Shown here piece by piece: positions 44,217 to 55,894 of a stretch of 64,000 nucleotides of DNA (positions are counted from its first letter, which is position 1; every line of letters starts with the position of its first letter). The notes below the pieces were generated by a model. The model made no database searches, had not been told where the DNA came from, and saw nothing but the letters and a program-made list of their open reading frames with translations. Both the position numbers and the translations under genes were made by a program. Source of the DNA: Megascapheus bottae (taxonomy: Eukaryota > Chordata > Mammalia > Rodentia > Geomyidae); NCBI GenBank assembly GCA_024803745.1, contig JANJXV010000013.1:12260501-12324500 (forward strand), given 5' to 3'.

Positions 44217-45359
44217 GTGTTAAAATAGGCAAGGCATTTCACTTCCTGGACTTTGCGTTCCTCCTCATGGACTTCCTGCTGCAGCCCATCGGTCCTGTCT
44301 TCTCCGCGTTGTGAGGATCGGGTGGGATAATGAGAAGGAAGGCTACACCATCAATGTGAAGTGCTGTACCCTCGAGGGTTGTTAAGGATGATGTTCTCAT
44401 TAACAACCAAGTTCAGGGACAAACTCTCCCTCCCTCCCATATCTGTTCTAGGAGATCCCAGGGAGTGATCCCTGAGGATGGTGGGTGTGGTATCAGGGGA
44501 GCACCATCTTAAGGGAGCACCTCAAGAGAACTGCCTGAAAGGAGGGGCTTGAGGGTTTAAGGCACCATGGCTCAGCCCTAGCCTGCTCCTTCCACCACAG
44601 CTGTGAGTGGAGAACCCCAGGAGACCAGTGTGGACCAGACTCAACAGGTGAGCATTGTCGGAGACAGATGAAATCTGAGCTAGAGAGACAGAAATGGGGA
44701 GGAAGGAGACCGTAGATGGAAAAATAAAACACTGAGGCTCTCAGTCTAGGGCCATGGAGAGAACAAGAGCTGTGAACCTTGGGTCCTGATAGGTCAGGCG
44801 AAGGGTGTGTGATCTCTCAGGTGACACCCCAACCATCTTGAACAAGTGCTTCCCACAGAAAGGCAAGACAATAACTGGAAACATGTTGCCTTCATAAATG
44901 TTCTAGCCTCTTTATTGGCCCTGTTTACAGTGTTCTCTCCACAAAGAAAAACCCTGCAAAGTTTGCAGAAGAGTGGAACAGGGCTCAGAGAGGGGCAAGA
45001 CTTGCTATGGGTCAGCCAGCTAGAAGATGAGAAACGGCATCCACTTGGATGGTGCAAGTGACAACATAACCAGAGAGAACCTGGATTTGCCGTAGGGCTC
45101 TTTGAGTGGAGAGAGCCCTCTCTCTCTCTTCGGGGCATGAACCATGTGACATCTGTCTCTGAAACCTCACCCTGCCAAACTTAGAGGGGACCTTCTGGAA
45201 ACAGTGGAACTCTTCAGAGAGCATTTCTTCAAACTTATCATGCTGATGAAAAAAAAAAAGTTTTCAGATTCAAGGTGTCTGCAAGTGAGAAGCAGGACTT
45301 GACTAGGAGCCAGGACTCTTGGTTGCAAGACTGAGACTAATTTCTTTATTGCTGTTATT
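44217..45359. other. Intergenic between receptor copies, mostly unassigned
   Basis: A MIR relic near 44955. The rest is moderately GC-rich and unique-looking. Confidence 0.5.
44955..45055 (-). mobile_element. MIR fragment (antisense)
   Basis: GGGCTCAGAGAGGGGCAAGA, CTTGCTATGGGTCAGCCAGC, TAG match the MIR reverse complement (CTCAGAGAGGTTAAGTAACTTGCC...CAGCTAG). Confidence 0.5.
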
Positions 45360-45590
45360 TATTGCTGTTATTATTTTTAACTTGCTTTATTGCTTGGTGA
45401 TGTACAGTGGGGTTACAGTTACATAAGTCAGGTAAAAAGTGCATTTCTTTTTGGACAGTGTTACCCCTTCCTGCACTCTCTGAGTTTTCCCCTCCCATCC
45501 CCACCACAAGTTGTAGAGTTCATTTTCAACACAATGCCCAGTGACTATCATTGCTGTATTGGTCACCCTTTGTCTCTCCATTTCTGAGCT
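45360..45590. repeat. Unnamed dispersed repeat, copy 2
   Basis: GGTGATGTACAGTGGGGTTA, CAGTTACATAAGTCAGGTAA and GGACAGTGTTACCCC align with the copy at 36026. The pair suggests an interspersed family that inserted independently. Confidence 0.45.
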
Positions 45591-46921
45591 GCATGTTAAA
45601 CTCCCAAAGGCATAGAAATGAACAACTAGAACCAAAAGAGAAGAAAACACAAACAGCAAAAAAAGAAAACCTCTGTTTCCATTTCTTGAAGCTCATTTCA
45701 ATAAATATTATTTTATATGACCAGAAGCACATGGGCATATTGTGCCTTTTAGTTCCTCTCCTAGACTGAGACTATTGCAGTGGTGGCTGCAGAATCAACC
45801 ATTGAGCACTGCACTATCCTCACCAGCCGTGGCCTTGCGCAAGGGCTAGCCTTCTCTGCATCTCTGTTTCTTTGCTTGGTTAAGGGGCAGGGTTGTGTGA
45901 TGAAAGGCTGATATATATTAAGCACAGTTTGTACATTCTGGTGACTGGGTTTCTGTCTTTCTCCCCTATGAACATTAGAAACGGTTCGCAGACATTCTCT
46001 CTAGGAAAGAGTCACTGAGGCAATCTGGGCGCTGGGAAATAGTCCTTTTGGCTCTAACCACACAAAGGCACTACTTAAAGGCATCATATCATCAGAACAC
46101 AGCAATCTTGCCCATAAAATAACAAGGAAGTCTAAATAAAGTCTGGAACTCTCAGTGATGGATTAGTTGACAGTTCTTTGAAATGTCAAATTCTTTCAGA
46201 AGGGATTTTTTTATGGCTCTGCTTTATTAGGGGCTCACCTGAGCCAGCTGTAATATAGTACAGTCCCACCTGGCAGTGAAAACCCCCCTCACCACCAGGG
46301 TCTAAGTATCTGTAAAGAATGCACATAGGAGAGAAGAGGATGGGCAGTTGGACTTGAGGGCCTCAGTGTTGACCACATTAGTTCCCATCCTGCCAGTTCC
46401 CCAGCTCAGCCCAACCTGGCAATGACAGGTCTGTCAGCCCTTCTGAGTACAGCACAATCCAGGTTAGTTTTTCTGTGTCTCGGGAGCTGAAGGATCCCTG
46501 GCTACCAAGACTGTTGGAATGGGGTCAAACCCTCTCCACTTGGGCCACAGCAGGCTTATTGTTCTGCCCAGGGCTAGGATGTTATGTCAGAGAAGCATTT
46601 GCCTTGCTAGACACCGAGTTAGTTCTACTATATTGTACCCAGAGGGCAGGGACAGTGGGGAGGGGGTAGCATGAAATTTAGCTTTGTCTGATAGGGCCAA
46701 TTGGAAAAACAAAAAGAAACATAAAAACAGAGTTTTGCCTTGATGTTTCTTCCCTGCCCCTTCCCCCTTGAAAGCTTGAATTTGGATTCTCCAGAAAAGA
46801 TAAGCAGGTAAAACATCCCTGTTGTGGAAATCTAAGACTTGACACATTGCTGATGTGGTTATGCATCTGGCCAGCTGTGCTACCTGGAAAGCACTTGCCT
46901 TCCCTCTGTCTCTCAGATTAG
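45591..46921. other. Intergenic between receptor copies, unassigned
   Basis: A weak MIR-like patch. No gene signal. Confidence 0.5.
45800..45905 (+). mobile_element. MIR-like fragment
   Basis: CTTGCGCAAGGGCTAGCCTT and CTCTGCATCTCTGTTTCTTT resemble the MIR 3' part. Weak. Confidence 0.35.
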
Positions 46922-47073
46922 TCTGAGCACTGTCCTTGGACTTTCTCAAGGCTAGAGCTGTACCACTTGAGCCTCAGCACCACTTCTGGCTTTTTTCTAT
47001 GTATGTGGTACCTAGGAATCCAACCCGGGTCTTTGTGCATACTAGGCAAGCACTCTACCACTAGGCCAAACTC
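46922..47073 (-). mobile_element. IDL-Geo SINE, tail missing
   Basis: Antisense: GAGCACTGTCCTTGGACTTT and GGCAAGCACTCTACCACTAG. The 3' tail is lost. Confidence 0.82.
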
Positions 47074-47190
47074 AAATCTTAATTTGAGAGCAAATCTCAC
47101 AGACCTTCCTGCCTGGGCTGGCTTTGAACTGCAATCCTTAGATCTCAGCCTCTTGAGTAGCTAGATTTATAGGTATAAGCTACTAGCACT
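47074..47190 (-). mobile_element. B1-like head of a composite SINE
   Basis: CCTTCCTGCCTGGGCTGGCT, CTCAGCCTCTTGAGTAGCTA, antisense. The preceding IDL-Geo probably interrupted it. Confidence 0.65.
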
Positions 47191-47220
47191 CCTCTCTCTG
47201 TGTCTCTTTCTAGCTCTTTT

Positions 47221-47455
47221 TCTCGATTCCCCTCTCCCTCTCATCCCTCTCCCTTTCATCCCTCTCCCACTCCTTCCCTCCCCCATCTCTCTGTCTCTCT
47301 CTCTCTCTGTCTCTGTCTCTCTCTGTCTCTGTCTCTCTCTGTCTCTCTGTCTCTCTGTCTCTCTCTGTCTGTCTCTCTCTCTCTGTCTGTCTCTCTCTCT
47401 CTCTGTCTGTCTCTCTCTCTCTCTCTCTGTCTGTCTCTCTCACTCTATCTTCCTC
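47221..47455. repeat. Long (TC)n/(TGTC)n polypyrimidine tract
   Basis: About 235 bases of TC repeats with regular G interruptions. The long arginine/glutamate-rich and serine/leucine-rich open frames over it are artefacts. Confidence 0.96.
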
Positions 47456-47732
47456 TTGTAAGACCTTACATGTTTCCCATGGTGTTTTCCAACTCCATTG
47501 ATCCTCTTGCCTCTGCCTTGAGGTTGAGGCTATGGGTTACACCACTGTTGTGCCATGTTTGTTTTCTCATTCGTTATTTTGCCCCAGTGCCTGGCCATGT
47601 AACTCAGGCTGTCCTTAAACTCTTTATCCTTTTACAGAGGCTTCAATTTATATGTTAGCAGGGGGAAAATATCACAGCATCAAGGAAACAAATGAGAAAG
47701 GAGCCAGTCTCAGTTAATAATTATGGCAGGAA

Positions 47733-47926
47733 GGGCCGGGAGTTTGGCCTAGTGGTAGAATGCTTGCCTAGCATGCACGAAGACCGGGGTTTGATTCCTT
47801 GGTACCACATGTGTAGCAAAAGGCCAAAAGTGGTGCTGTGGCTCAAGTGGTAGAGCCCTAGCCTTGAGAAAATCCAGGGACAGTGCTCAGGCCCTGAGCC
47901 CAAGCCCAGGACTAGCAAAAAAAAAA
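47733..47926 (+). mobile_element. IDL-Geo SINE with 18-nt target duplication
   Basis: Full dimer with an A-tail. The perfect duplication TAATAATTATGGCAGGAA lies at 47715-47732 and 47927-47944, which points to a fairly recent insertion. About 600 bases upstream of receptor copy B. Confidence 0.95.
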
Positions 47927-48033
47927 TAATAATTATGGCAGGAATCCTGCATATTCTTAGCAAACCTTTGGAAAATCAATCCTCTTTGGGTAAATGGTGA
48001 CAGAGATACCATTAAAAACAAAACAAACACATG

Positions 48034-48103
48034 GAGTTGGGAAGGCTGCTTGCCTAGCATACATGAAGCCTACATTCTTCAGTACCACATAAACAAAATA
48101 ATA
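48034..48103 (+). mobile_element. ID-like SINE fragment
   Basis: GGCTGCTTGCCTAGCATACA and TTCTTCAGTACCACATAAAC. Confidence 0.6.
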
Positions 48104-48551
48104 ATGCTAATAACAATAGATTATATTTTTTAAAAAAACACAAAGCAATGCCCAAAGCAAAAGGAAGTTACAGTCTTTGCGCAAGAGATCTGATTTTCAG
48201 CAACTGTATGGGACCTGGAAATGAGATCTCCAAGAAGTTTTTCCATAGCACTTCATGTAATTACAATCAAATAATTACATGATTCATTGCTTAATGCCTT
48301 CCTTTACCACTTCTCTACCCTGCTCACTTCGTCTATTGCATATCCAATCAGCGACACATGGTTTGTATATTGTACATCTGTTTTTCCATACTTGATTTAA
48401 AAGGCAAAAGGAATAGGATGAAGGATTGATTAATTAAAGTGGTCATTCTACAACTCTTGTTCCAGAACCCCTGGGTGTTCTGTTTCCGGGCAGGCCTCTT
48501 TCCCTGATGTTGCCCCCTGCACAGCTCACAAACATCCATCTTTACCCCACC
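48104..48551. other. 5' flank of receptor copy B
   Basis: Not visibly similar to the 5' flank of copy A. The last 45 bases before the ATG are open in the receptor frame by chance. Confidence 0.5.
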
Positions 48552-49517
48552 ATGGAGACCACGACCTGTAATGGATCAGGCAACTCCCCGCCCATCTTCT
48601 ACCTCACCGGCATCCCCTCTCTGCCCAGATCTCTCTTCCTTCCTGTCTTCTTCCTCTTCCTCTTCCTCTACCTGCTCATCTTGGTGGGCAATGCCCTGAT
48701 CCTGGTGGCCGTGGTGGCAGAGCCCAGCCTCCACAAGCCCATGTACTTCTTCCTCATCAACCTCTCAGCCCTGGACATCCTATTCACCACCACCACCGTC
48801 CCCAAGATGCTGTCCCTGTTCCTGCTTGGGGATCGATTCCTCAGCTTCCCCGCCTGCTTCCTGCAGATGTACCTCTTCCATAGCTTCTCCTGCTCCGAAG
48901 CCTTCATCCTGGTGGTCATGGCCTATGACCGCTATGTGGCTATCTGCCGCCCACTGCACTACCCGGTCCATATGACCCCACAGACCAACGCTGCACTGGC
49001 CGCCAGTGCCTGGCTCACTGCACTTCTGCTGCCCATCCCAGCAGTGGTGCAGACCTCCCAGATGGCCTACAACAACATTGCCTACATCTACCACTGCTTC
49101 TGTGACCACCTGGCTGTGGTTCAGGCCTCCTGCTCCGACACCACCCCGCAGACCCTCATGGGCTTCTGCATCGCCATGGTGGTGTCTTTCCTCCCCCTCC
49201 TCCTGGTGCTGCTCTCCTATGCCCGCATCCTGGCCTCTGTGCTTCGCATCAACTCCAGAGAAGGTCGTTCAAAAGCCTTCTCCACCTGTAGCTCCCATCT
49301 TCTGGTGGTGGGCACCTACTACTCATCCATTGCTGTGGCCTATGTCGCCTACAGGGCTGACCTGCCCCTCGATTTCCATGTCATGGGCAATGTGGCTTAT
49401 GCGATTCTCACACCTGTTCTCAACCCCCTCATCTACACACTCAGGAACAAGGATGTCAAGACAGCCATCACCAAAATGGCGTGTCCCCAGGAGCCAAAGA
49501 ATGCTGGGAAGTCCTGA
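48552..49517 (+). CDS. Or2at4: Olfactory receptor, OR2AT4-like, copy B (intact, single exon)
   Basis: This intact 321-residue odorant receptor lies about 9 kb downstream of copy A on the same strand. The ATG at 48552 is chosen because it has a strong context (CCACCATGG) and gives METTTCNGSG, aligning with copy A and human OR2AT4. The open frame continues upstream from 48507 without an ATG. It carries the same hallmarks: N7 glycosylation site, GN in TM1, KPMYFFL, MAYDRYVAIC at 123-132, KAFSTCSSHL and NPLIY. The TM2-TM3 loop (LGDRFLSF) and the second extracellular loop (CDHLAVVQASCSDTT) match recalled human OR2AT4 exactly, which makes this copy the better candidate for the ancestral specificity. 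Its N-terminal TM1 (FLFLFLYLLILVGN) is less human-like than copy A's. The flanks of the two copies show no obvious similarity. Confidence 0.95.
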   Translation: METTTCNGSGNSPPIFYLTGIPSLPRSLFLPVFFLFLFLYLLILVGNALILVAVVAEPSLHKPMYFFLINLSALDILFTTTTVPKMLSLFLLGDRFLSFPACFLQMYLFHSFSCSEAFILVVMAYDRYVAICRPLHYPVHMTPQTNAALAASAWLTALLLPIPAVVQTSQMAYNNIAYIYHCFCDHLAVVQASCSDTTPQTLMGFCIAMVVSFLPLLLVLLSYARILASVLRINSREGRSKAFSTCSSHLLVVGTYYSSIAVAYVAYRADLPLDFHVMGNVAYAILTPVLNPLIYTLRNKDVKTAITKMACPQEPKNAGKS

Positions 49518-49929
49518 TTCAAAGCTGGTAACTTGGTCTTTTCCCACACACAGCAACAACAGTAGAGGCAAAGTGGAAAATTCAGCCACCCAAGCATCTA
49601 AGACAATAATTCTCAAAATGCAGCCCTAAGTATTTCTCCATGGTCATCAAATAAGAGTATTTTCCTAATTCCTAGACAAAATATGGATAGGATCTTTCTA
49701 TTCCATTTTAATGCTGTGAATCCCAAATTTTACAAGACTGTAAATACAATGGCCATCATGTTACTATTTATTCTCACAAAGTCTCAGTATTTGGAGAAAA
49801 ATTCAGTTTACAATCTTGAGTATCTTTTTCCAAACTTTTTGAAAATCTCTAGCATTTAAAGTGCATTAAATGGCTCATTCCTATCCTATATATACAATTT
49901 TCTTTCTTTCCTCTCTTTGTCTCTTTCTG

Positions 49930-50141
49930 TTTTTGCTGGTACTAGGACTTGAACTCAGGTGTTCATGCCTTCTTGTAGCTTTCTTTGCTCAAGGCTAGAG
50001 CTTTACCACTTGAGCTACACTTCCACCTCTGGTATTTTGCTAGATACTTGGAGATAAGAGACTCATCAATCAATCTGCCAGGGTTGGCTTTGAACCTCCA
50101 TACTTAGCCTTCTGAGTAGCACCAGTCACCAGTGCCCAGCC
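49930..50141 (-). mobile_element. B1-Geo composite SINE
   Basis: Antisense Geo (CTAGGACTTGAACTCAGGTG) and head (CACCAGTCACCAGTGCCCAG). Confidence 0.72.
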
Positions 50142-50234
50142 AGAAGTAACTTCTCAAGAATATCTCACAAATTTTAAAAAGAAAAGAAAAGGGAATTGCT
50201 GTATCAATTCTAGCTGCCTGAAGATTCATTGTCA

Positions 50235-50254
50235 CCCCCCCCCCCCCCCGCCCC
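50235..50254. repeat. Poly-C run
   Basis: Fifteen C, one G, then four C. Confidence 0.95.
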
Positions 50255-50581
50255 GATAGATCAATGCCAGTTCTAGAGGAGAGTTACTTCTGTTCCTTAG
50301 GGCATGGGATCGTTCTTCAGCAATCCTGTTGGGTGAATCCTTTTGTAAATCCCCAATGCACTACAGCTTTCCTATCCAGGACATTGGGTGACTCAGCAGG
50401 AAGTTTCTCCTAGTCAATAGGATGCTGGCCCCTCAGCAAGTGTTTTTCCTCAAAAGATAAACATATATTTCTCTTTTTGGCCTCAGAAACCAGCCCAGGA
50501 TCCTTATTCCTCAGCCTGTGTTAAGTTTTCTGTCAGATCTGTCCAGTCAGGGACATAAACAGAAGAGTTTTTTGTTTTTAG

Positions 50582-50690
50582 TATTGGAAGTAATGCAGTG
50601 GCTTCACATGGTAGAGCGCTAGCCTTGAGCTGAAGAGCTCAGGGGCAGCATCCAGGCCCAGAGTTCAAGCGCTATGCCTGACCAAACAAA
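50582..50690 (+). mobile_element. Geo-module SINE fragment
   Basis: GGTAGAGCGCTAGCCTTGAG, CTGAAGAGCTCAGGGGCAGC. The head is missing. Confidence 0.65.
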
Positions 50691-50829
50691 AAGTATTTGA
50701 GTGGTGAGAATGAGGGGACTCAGGTGACAGATTTATCCCATCTCTTGCTTTTCACAGATAGTCCTATTCTAGTTCCTAGGATTAAAGCATTAATGCTCAT
50801 CATTTTCCTCCTGCCTAAATCCGAATGCA

Positions 50830-50994
50830 AGCCAAGCACTGGCGGCTCACACCTGTAGTTCTAGCTTTTCAGAAGGCTGAGATCCAGAGGGTCGCAGTTT
50901 GAAGCCATCCTGGGCAGAAAAGTTTGTGAGACTATCTCAAAAACAACCAGGAATAAGCAAGGCTGGGAGTATGGTTCATGTGATAAAGCACCAG

Positions 50995-50996
<2 letters not shown>
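50830..50996 (+). mobile_element. B1-like head plus ID-like SINE
   Basis: AGCACTGGCGGCTCACACCT head, GTGAGACTATCTCAAAAACA end, then GGCTGGGAGTATGGTTCATG as a short tRNA-like module. The 3' end runs into (CA)n. Confidence 0.65.

Positions 50997-51058
<62 letters not shown>
50997..51058. repeat. (CA)n microsatellite
   Basis: About 31 uninterrupted units at the 3' end of a plus-strand SINE; the longest dinucleotide AC run in the window. Confidence 0.98.
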
Positions 51059-51060
<2 letters not shown>

Positions 51061-51566
51061 TTAAAGGAAGCAAATGAGAAGTGTTGATGCAGTTTAGTAA
51101 CATATGTACTTCCTGGATTCCACATTCAGTAGTCTCATCCAGCAATAGTCAAAAATGATTTTTTGAAAACAAAAAGCTTTGAGTGTTCTTGTTTCTGATG
51201 CTGGAATGCAAGCTCATGGTCTTCTATCTGATTCTTACACATTTTCTAGCATCCTGCTCTTCACTGCTTGAAATTGATGTCTAGACTTTAATGGGACCAC
51301 ACTCCTCAAATTCTATAAGAGACAGATTGCTAAACTTTGCAGCCTTGAGTTTCATGAGCTATTAGAATTTAACATAAGGCCTGGACAGGAATATTTTATT
51401 TCTCATAATTCTACTACCACCCAATAACCGACTCCAAACTAACTTCCATGTTACAAATGGAGTTTTGTTTAGAGATTCTGTGTGTAGATCTTCTCTTCTG
51501 GGATTAACCTCATAAAAGCCAAAGCCTTTACCTCTGGGTGATCCTGGGTCATGATAATAACAAGCC

Positions 51567-51705
51567 AATTAAACACCAAAAAAAAAAAAGTCAGAACTGG
51601 AGGTGTGGCACAAGTGGTAGAGTGGTAGCCTTGAGCATAAAAGCTTGGGGACAGTGCCTAGGCCCTGAGTTCAAGCGCCAAGACTGGTAAAAGGAAATAA
51701 AAAAG
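51567..51705 (+). mobile_element. Geo-module SINE with short linker
   Basis: CAATTAAACACCAAAAAAAA linker, AGGTGTGGCACAAGTGGTAG Geo, A-rich end. Confidence 0.7.
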
Positions 51706-51954
51706 GAAAAAGCTTTACATAGACAATGAGTTAGAACCCCAGGCTTCCCCGATCACTATTTTCTAATGCCAATCACTACTTTCTCATGACTCATGCCAAA
51801 CATGTATCATGAGAAGACAAAATAATAGCCACAAAACAATAGCACCTTTCAGCTGTAGTCGTCTCTTAATTTGTATAATTTCTCTATAGTTTCCACCTAA
51901 ATATAGTATTCACTTTGTATATTAGAGAATACTACTGAGAAGGAGAAACAGGAG

Positions 51955-52398
51955 TGAGTAGTCCACAGCTCTAATCTTAGCTACTCAGGAAGGCTGAGAT
52001 CAGGAGGAATAAGGTTTCAGAACAGCATAGGCAAAAGGTTTATAAGACATCACCTTAACCAATAGCTGGGAACAGTGCTACACTCCCGTCACCCCCCTTA
52101 CTCAGGAGACTGAGATCAAGAGGATTATGATTCTAGGTCATCCAAGGCCAAAAGAAAAAAAATGTTTATGAGACTCCATCTCTACAGGAAAGGTTAGGCA
52201 TGGTGGCATGTTCCTGTTACCCTATTAAATAGAGGGAAACATTAAATAAAGGGATCAAAATCCATTGTCAACCTAGTCTAAAAGCAAAACCCCATCTCAG
52301 AAAAGACAATGTGAGGCAAAATAGTGTGAAGGCATGGCTTAAGTTGTTATCTAAGCCTGATCATCTGCCTAACAGGTACAAAAAAAATCTCAGTACTG
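51955..52398 (+). mobile_element. Trimeric 7SL-derived SINE plus ID-like end (candidate)
   Basis: The modules are at about 51955-52062 (TCTAATCTTAGCTACTCAGG), 52063-52185 (CTTACTCAGGAGACTGAGAT) and 52186-52305 (AGGCATGGTGGCATGTTCCT ... CCCCATCTCAGAAAAG). A degenerate tRNA-like unit follows (GGCATGGCTTAAGTTG). Same order as 22142-22495. Confidence 0.55.
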
Positions 52399-52399
52399 T

Positions 52400-52487
52400 T
52401 GAAAAAGGGTGAAATGACAACCACAGAATGGGAGAAAAATATTTGCCATATATCTGATAAGGAATTCATATCAAAAATATTTAATGA
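52400..52487 (+). mobile_element. L1 ORF2 fragment
   Basis: Translates as TTEWEKNICHISDKEFISKI, matching the ORF2 segment around TTWEKIFATYTSDKGLISRI of other L1s. It ends exactly where an L1 5' UTR starts. Confidence 0.6.
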
Positions 52488-54200
<1,713 letters not shown>

Positions 54201-54201
54201 T

Positions 54202-54430
54202 TAGCCAGGTATCAGTGGACCACACCAGTAATCCTAGCTACTCAGGAGGCTGAGATCTTGGGATCACAGTTCAAAGCCAGCCCAGGCAGAAAAGTCCAAG
54301 AAACTCTTATCTCCAATTAATCACAGCAAAAGCCAGAAGTGGAACTGTGACTCAAGTAGCACAACGAGAAATGCTCAGGGACAGCACTCAGGCACTAAGT
54401 TCAAGCTCTAGAATTGATACAATAAACAAG
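54202..54430 (+). mobile_element. B1-Geo composite SINE inside L1 sequence
   Basis: TAGCCAGGTATCAGTGGACC head and CCAGAAGTGGAACTGTGACT Geo. Confidence 0.78.
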
Positions 54431-54540
54431 AAGAAGAAAAGGAGGAGAAAGAGAATGAGCAAGATAAAGAGGAGAATTCAAAAAAGAAAAAATTAACTTG
54501 AAATTCTGGAAATGAAACTTTAAAAAAAAAATCAAATTTA

Positions 54541-54703
54541 GGGCCGGAAGTTTGGCCTAGTGGTAGCATGCTTGCCTAGCATTCACAAAGACCCAGGTTT
54601 GATTCCTTGGTACCATATACATAGAAAAAGCTGGAAATGAGGCTGTGAGTCAAGAGGTAACAGCACTTAGGCCCTGAGTTCATGCCCCAGGATTGGCAAA
54701 ATA
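54541..54703 (+). mobile_element. IDL-Geo SINE inside L1/HAL1 sequence
   Basis: GGGCCGGAAGTTTGGCCTAG head, shortened Geo half. The duplication ATCAAATTTA lies at 54531-54540 and 54704-54713. Confidence 0.88.
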
Positions 54704-55362
54704 ATCAAATTTAAAAATTCAATAAAAGCCTTCCAGTGGACTGGATCAAGTTGAAGTTAGAATATTAGGGTTTGAGGACAAGGTAGAGGGTGTAATAGTA
54801 TAGCTGGATAAAGAAGAAATATTAAACAGGACAAATGAACCATTCACAACTTCTGGGACATTTGAAAAACCAAAGATGAATCATAGGTTAAGAGAAGAAA
54901 AGGGTTTGCAAGATAAAAACATAGAAAATATTTAATAAAAGACAGAGGAAAACCTTGAGACTTAGTCTCCCAGATGCAGGAGGCTTTTAGCACACCAAAC
55001 AGACAGGATCACAAAAGGACTTCACCAAGGCATATTATTGTTAAAACATTAGACATAGAGTGGAATTATTTGTACCTAGCAAAGCTCTCCTTCATAACTG
55101 AAAGATAAATTTAAAACTTTCCACAATAAGCAAAATACAAAGGAATTCATGATTACCATAGTAAGGTTGAAGAAGATATTTAAGGAGTCCTGTAAATAGA
55201 AGAAGATAAATACAAACATGAAAATATGGGAAAGAATAAAGCCCATGACATGCGTAGAGAAAAAAATGAGAGTGGGGGAAGAATCAAACACAATACAACA
55301 TACATATCTTTCAATAGTAACTGAATGTTAAATCTCAATTATCCAATTAAAAGACACAAGCT

Positions 55363-55550
55363 AAACCAGGCCATATAATCCCAGCTACTCAAGAGCCAGT
55401 CCAGGCAGAAAAATCTGATTATCTCCAATTATGCACCCAAAAAGCCAACGTGGAGTTGTGGTTCAAGTGTAGAGCCCTAGCCTTGAACACAATGGTTTAG
55501 GGATAGTGTCCAGGCTCTGAGTTCAAGCCCTACGACCAGTATTCACACAC
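55363..55550 (+). mobile_element. B1-Geo composite SINE
   Basis: ATAATCCCAGCTACTCAAGA head and ACGTGGAGTTGTGGTTCAAG Geo. The head has an internal deletion. Confidence 0.72.
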
Positions 55551-55894
55551 AAAAAAAGATACAACTGTCAGATTAAAAAATAAGATCTGACCATTCATTT
55601 GTTACCTGTAATACATCTCATTGAAAGAGACAAATAAAGACTTACAGGGAAAGAATATTAAGATATTCTAAGCAAACAGCCTGAAAGCAAGCTGTAGTAG
55701 TTATACCCACATCTGACAAGGCAGACTTCCAACCAAAATGAGTTAAAAGAGACAATGTTCACTTTTTATGGATAAAGGGGAAAATCCATCAGTTCTAGAC
55801 ATATGCTCACTAAATGATAGTGCATCACTAATGGAATAAAACCTATGTAGACCCCAACACAATAATAATTAATGATTTAAATACCCATTATTTT

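Noticed and set aside
44455..44485. Possible O/E (EBF) site upstream of receptor copy B (ATCCCAGGGAGTGATCCCTG)
   Set aside because: Half-site spacing does not fit the consensus, and it is 4 kb from the gene with no promoter evidence.
47200..47658. 152-residue serine/leucine-rich frame and the arginine/glutamate-rich frame opposite
   Set aside because: Artefacts of the (TC)n tract.
48507..48551. Upstream 15-residue extension of receptor copy B
   Set aside because: It would need a TTG start. The ATG at 48552 has a strong context and aligns with the family start.
49006..49629. 207-residue plus-strand frame
   Set aside because: Alternative-frame shadow of receptor copy B.
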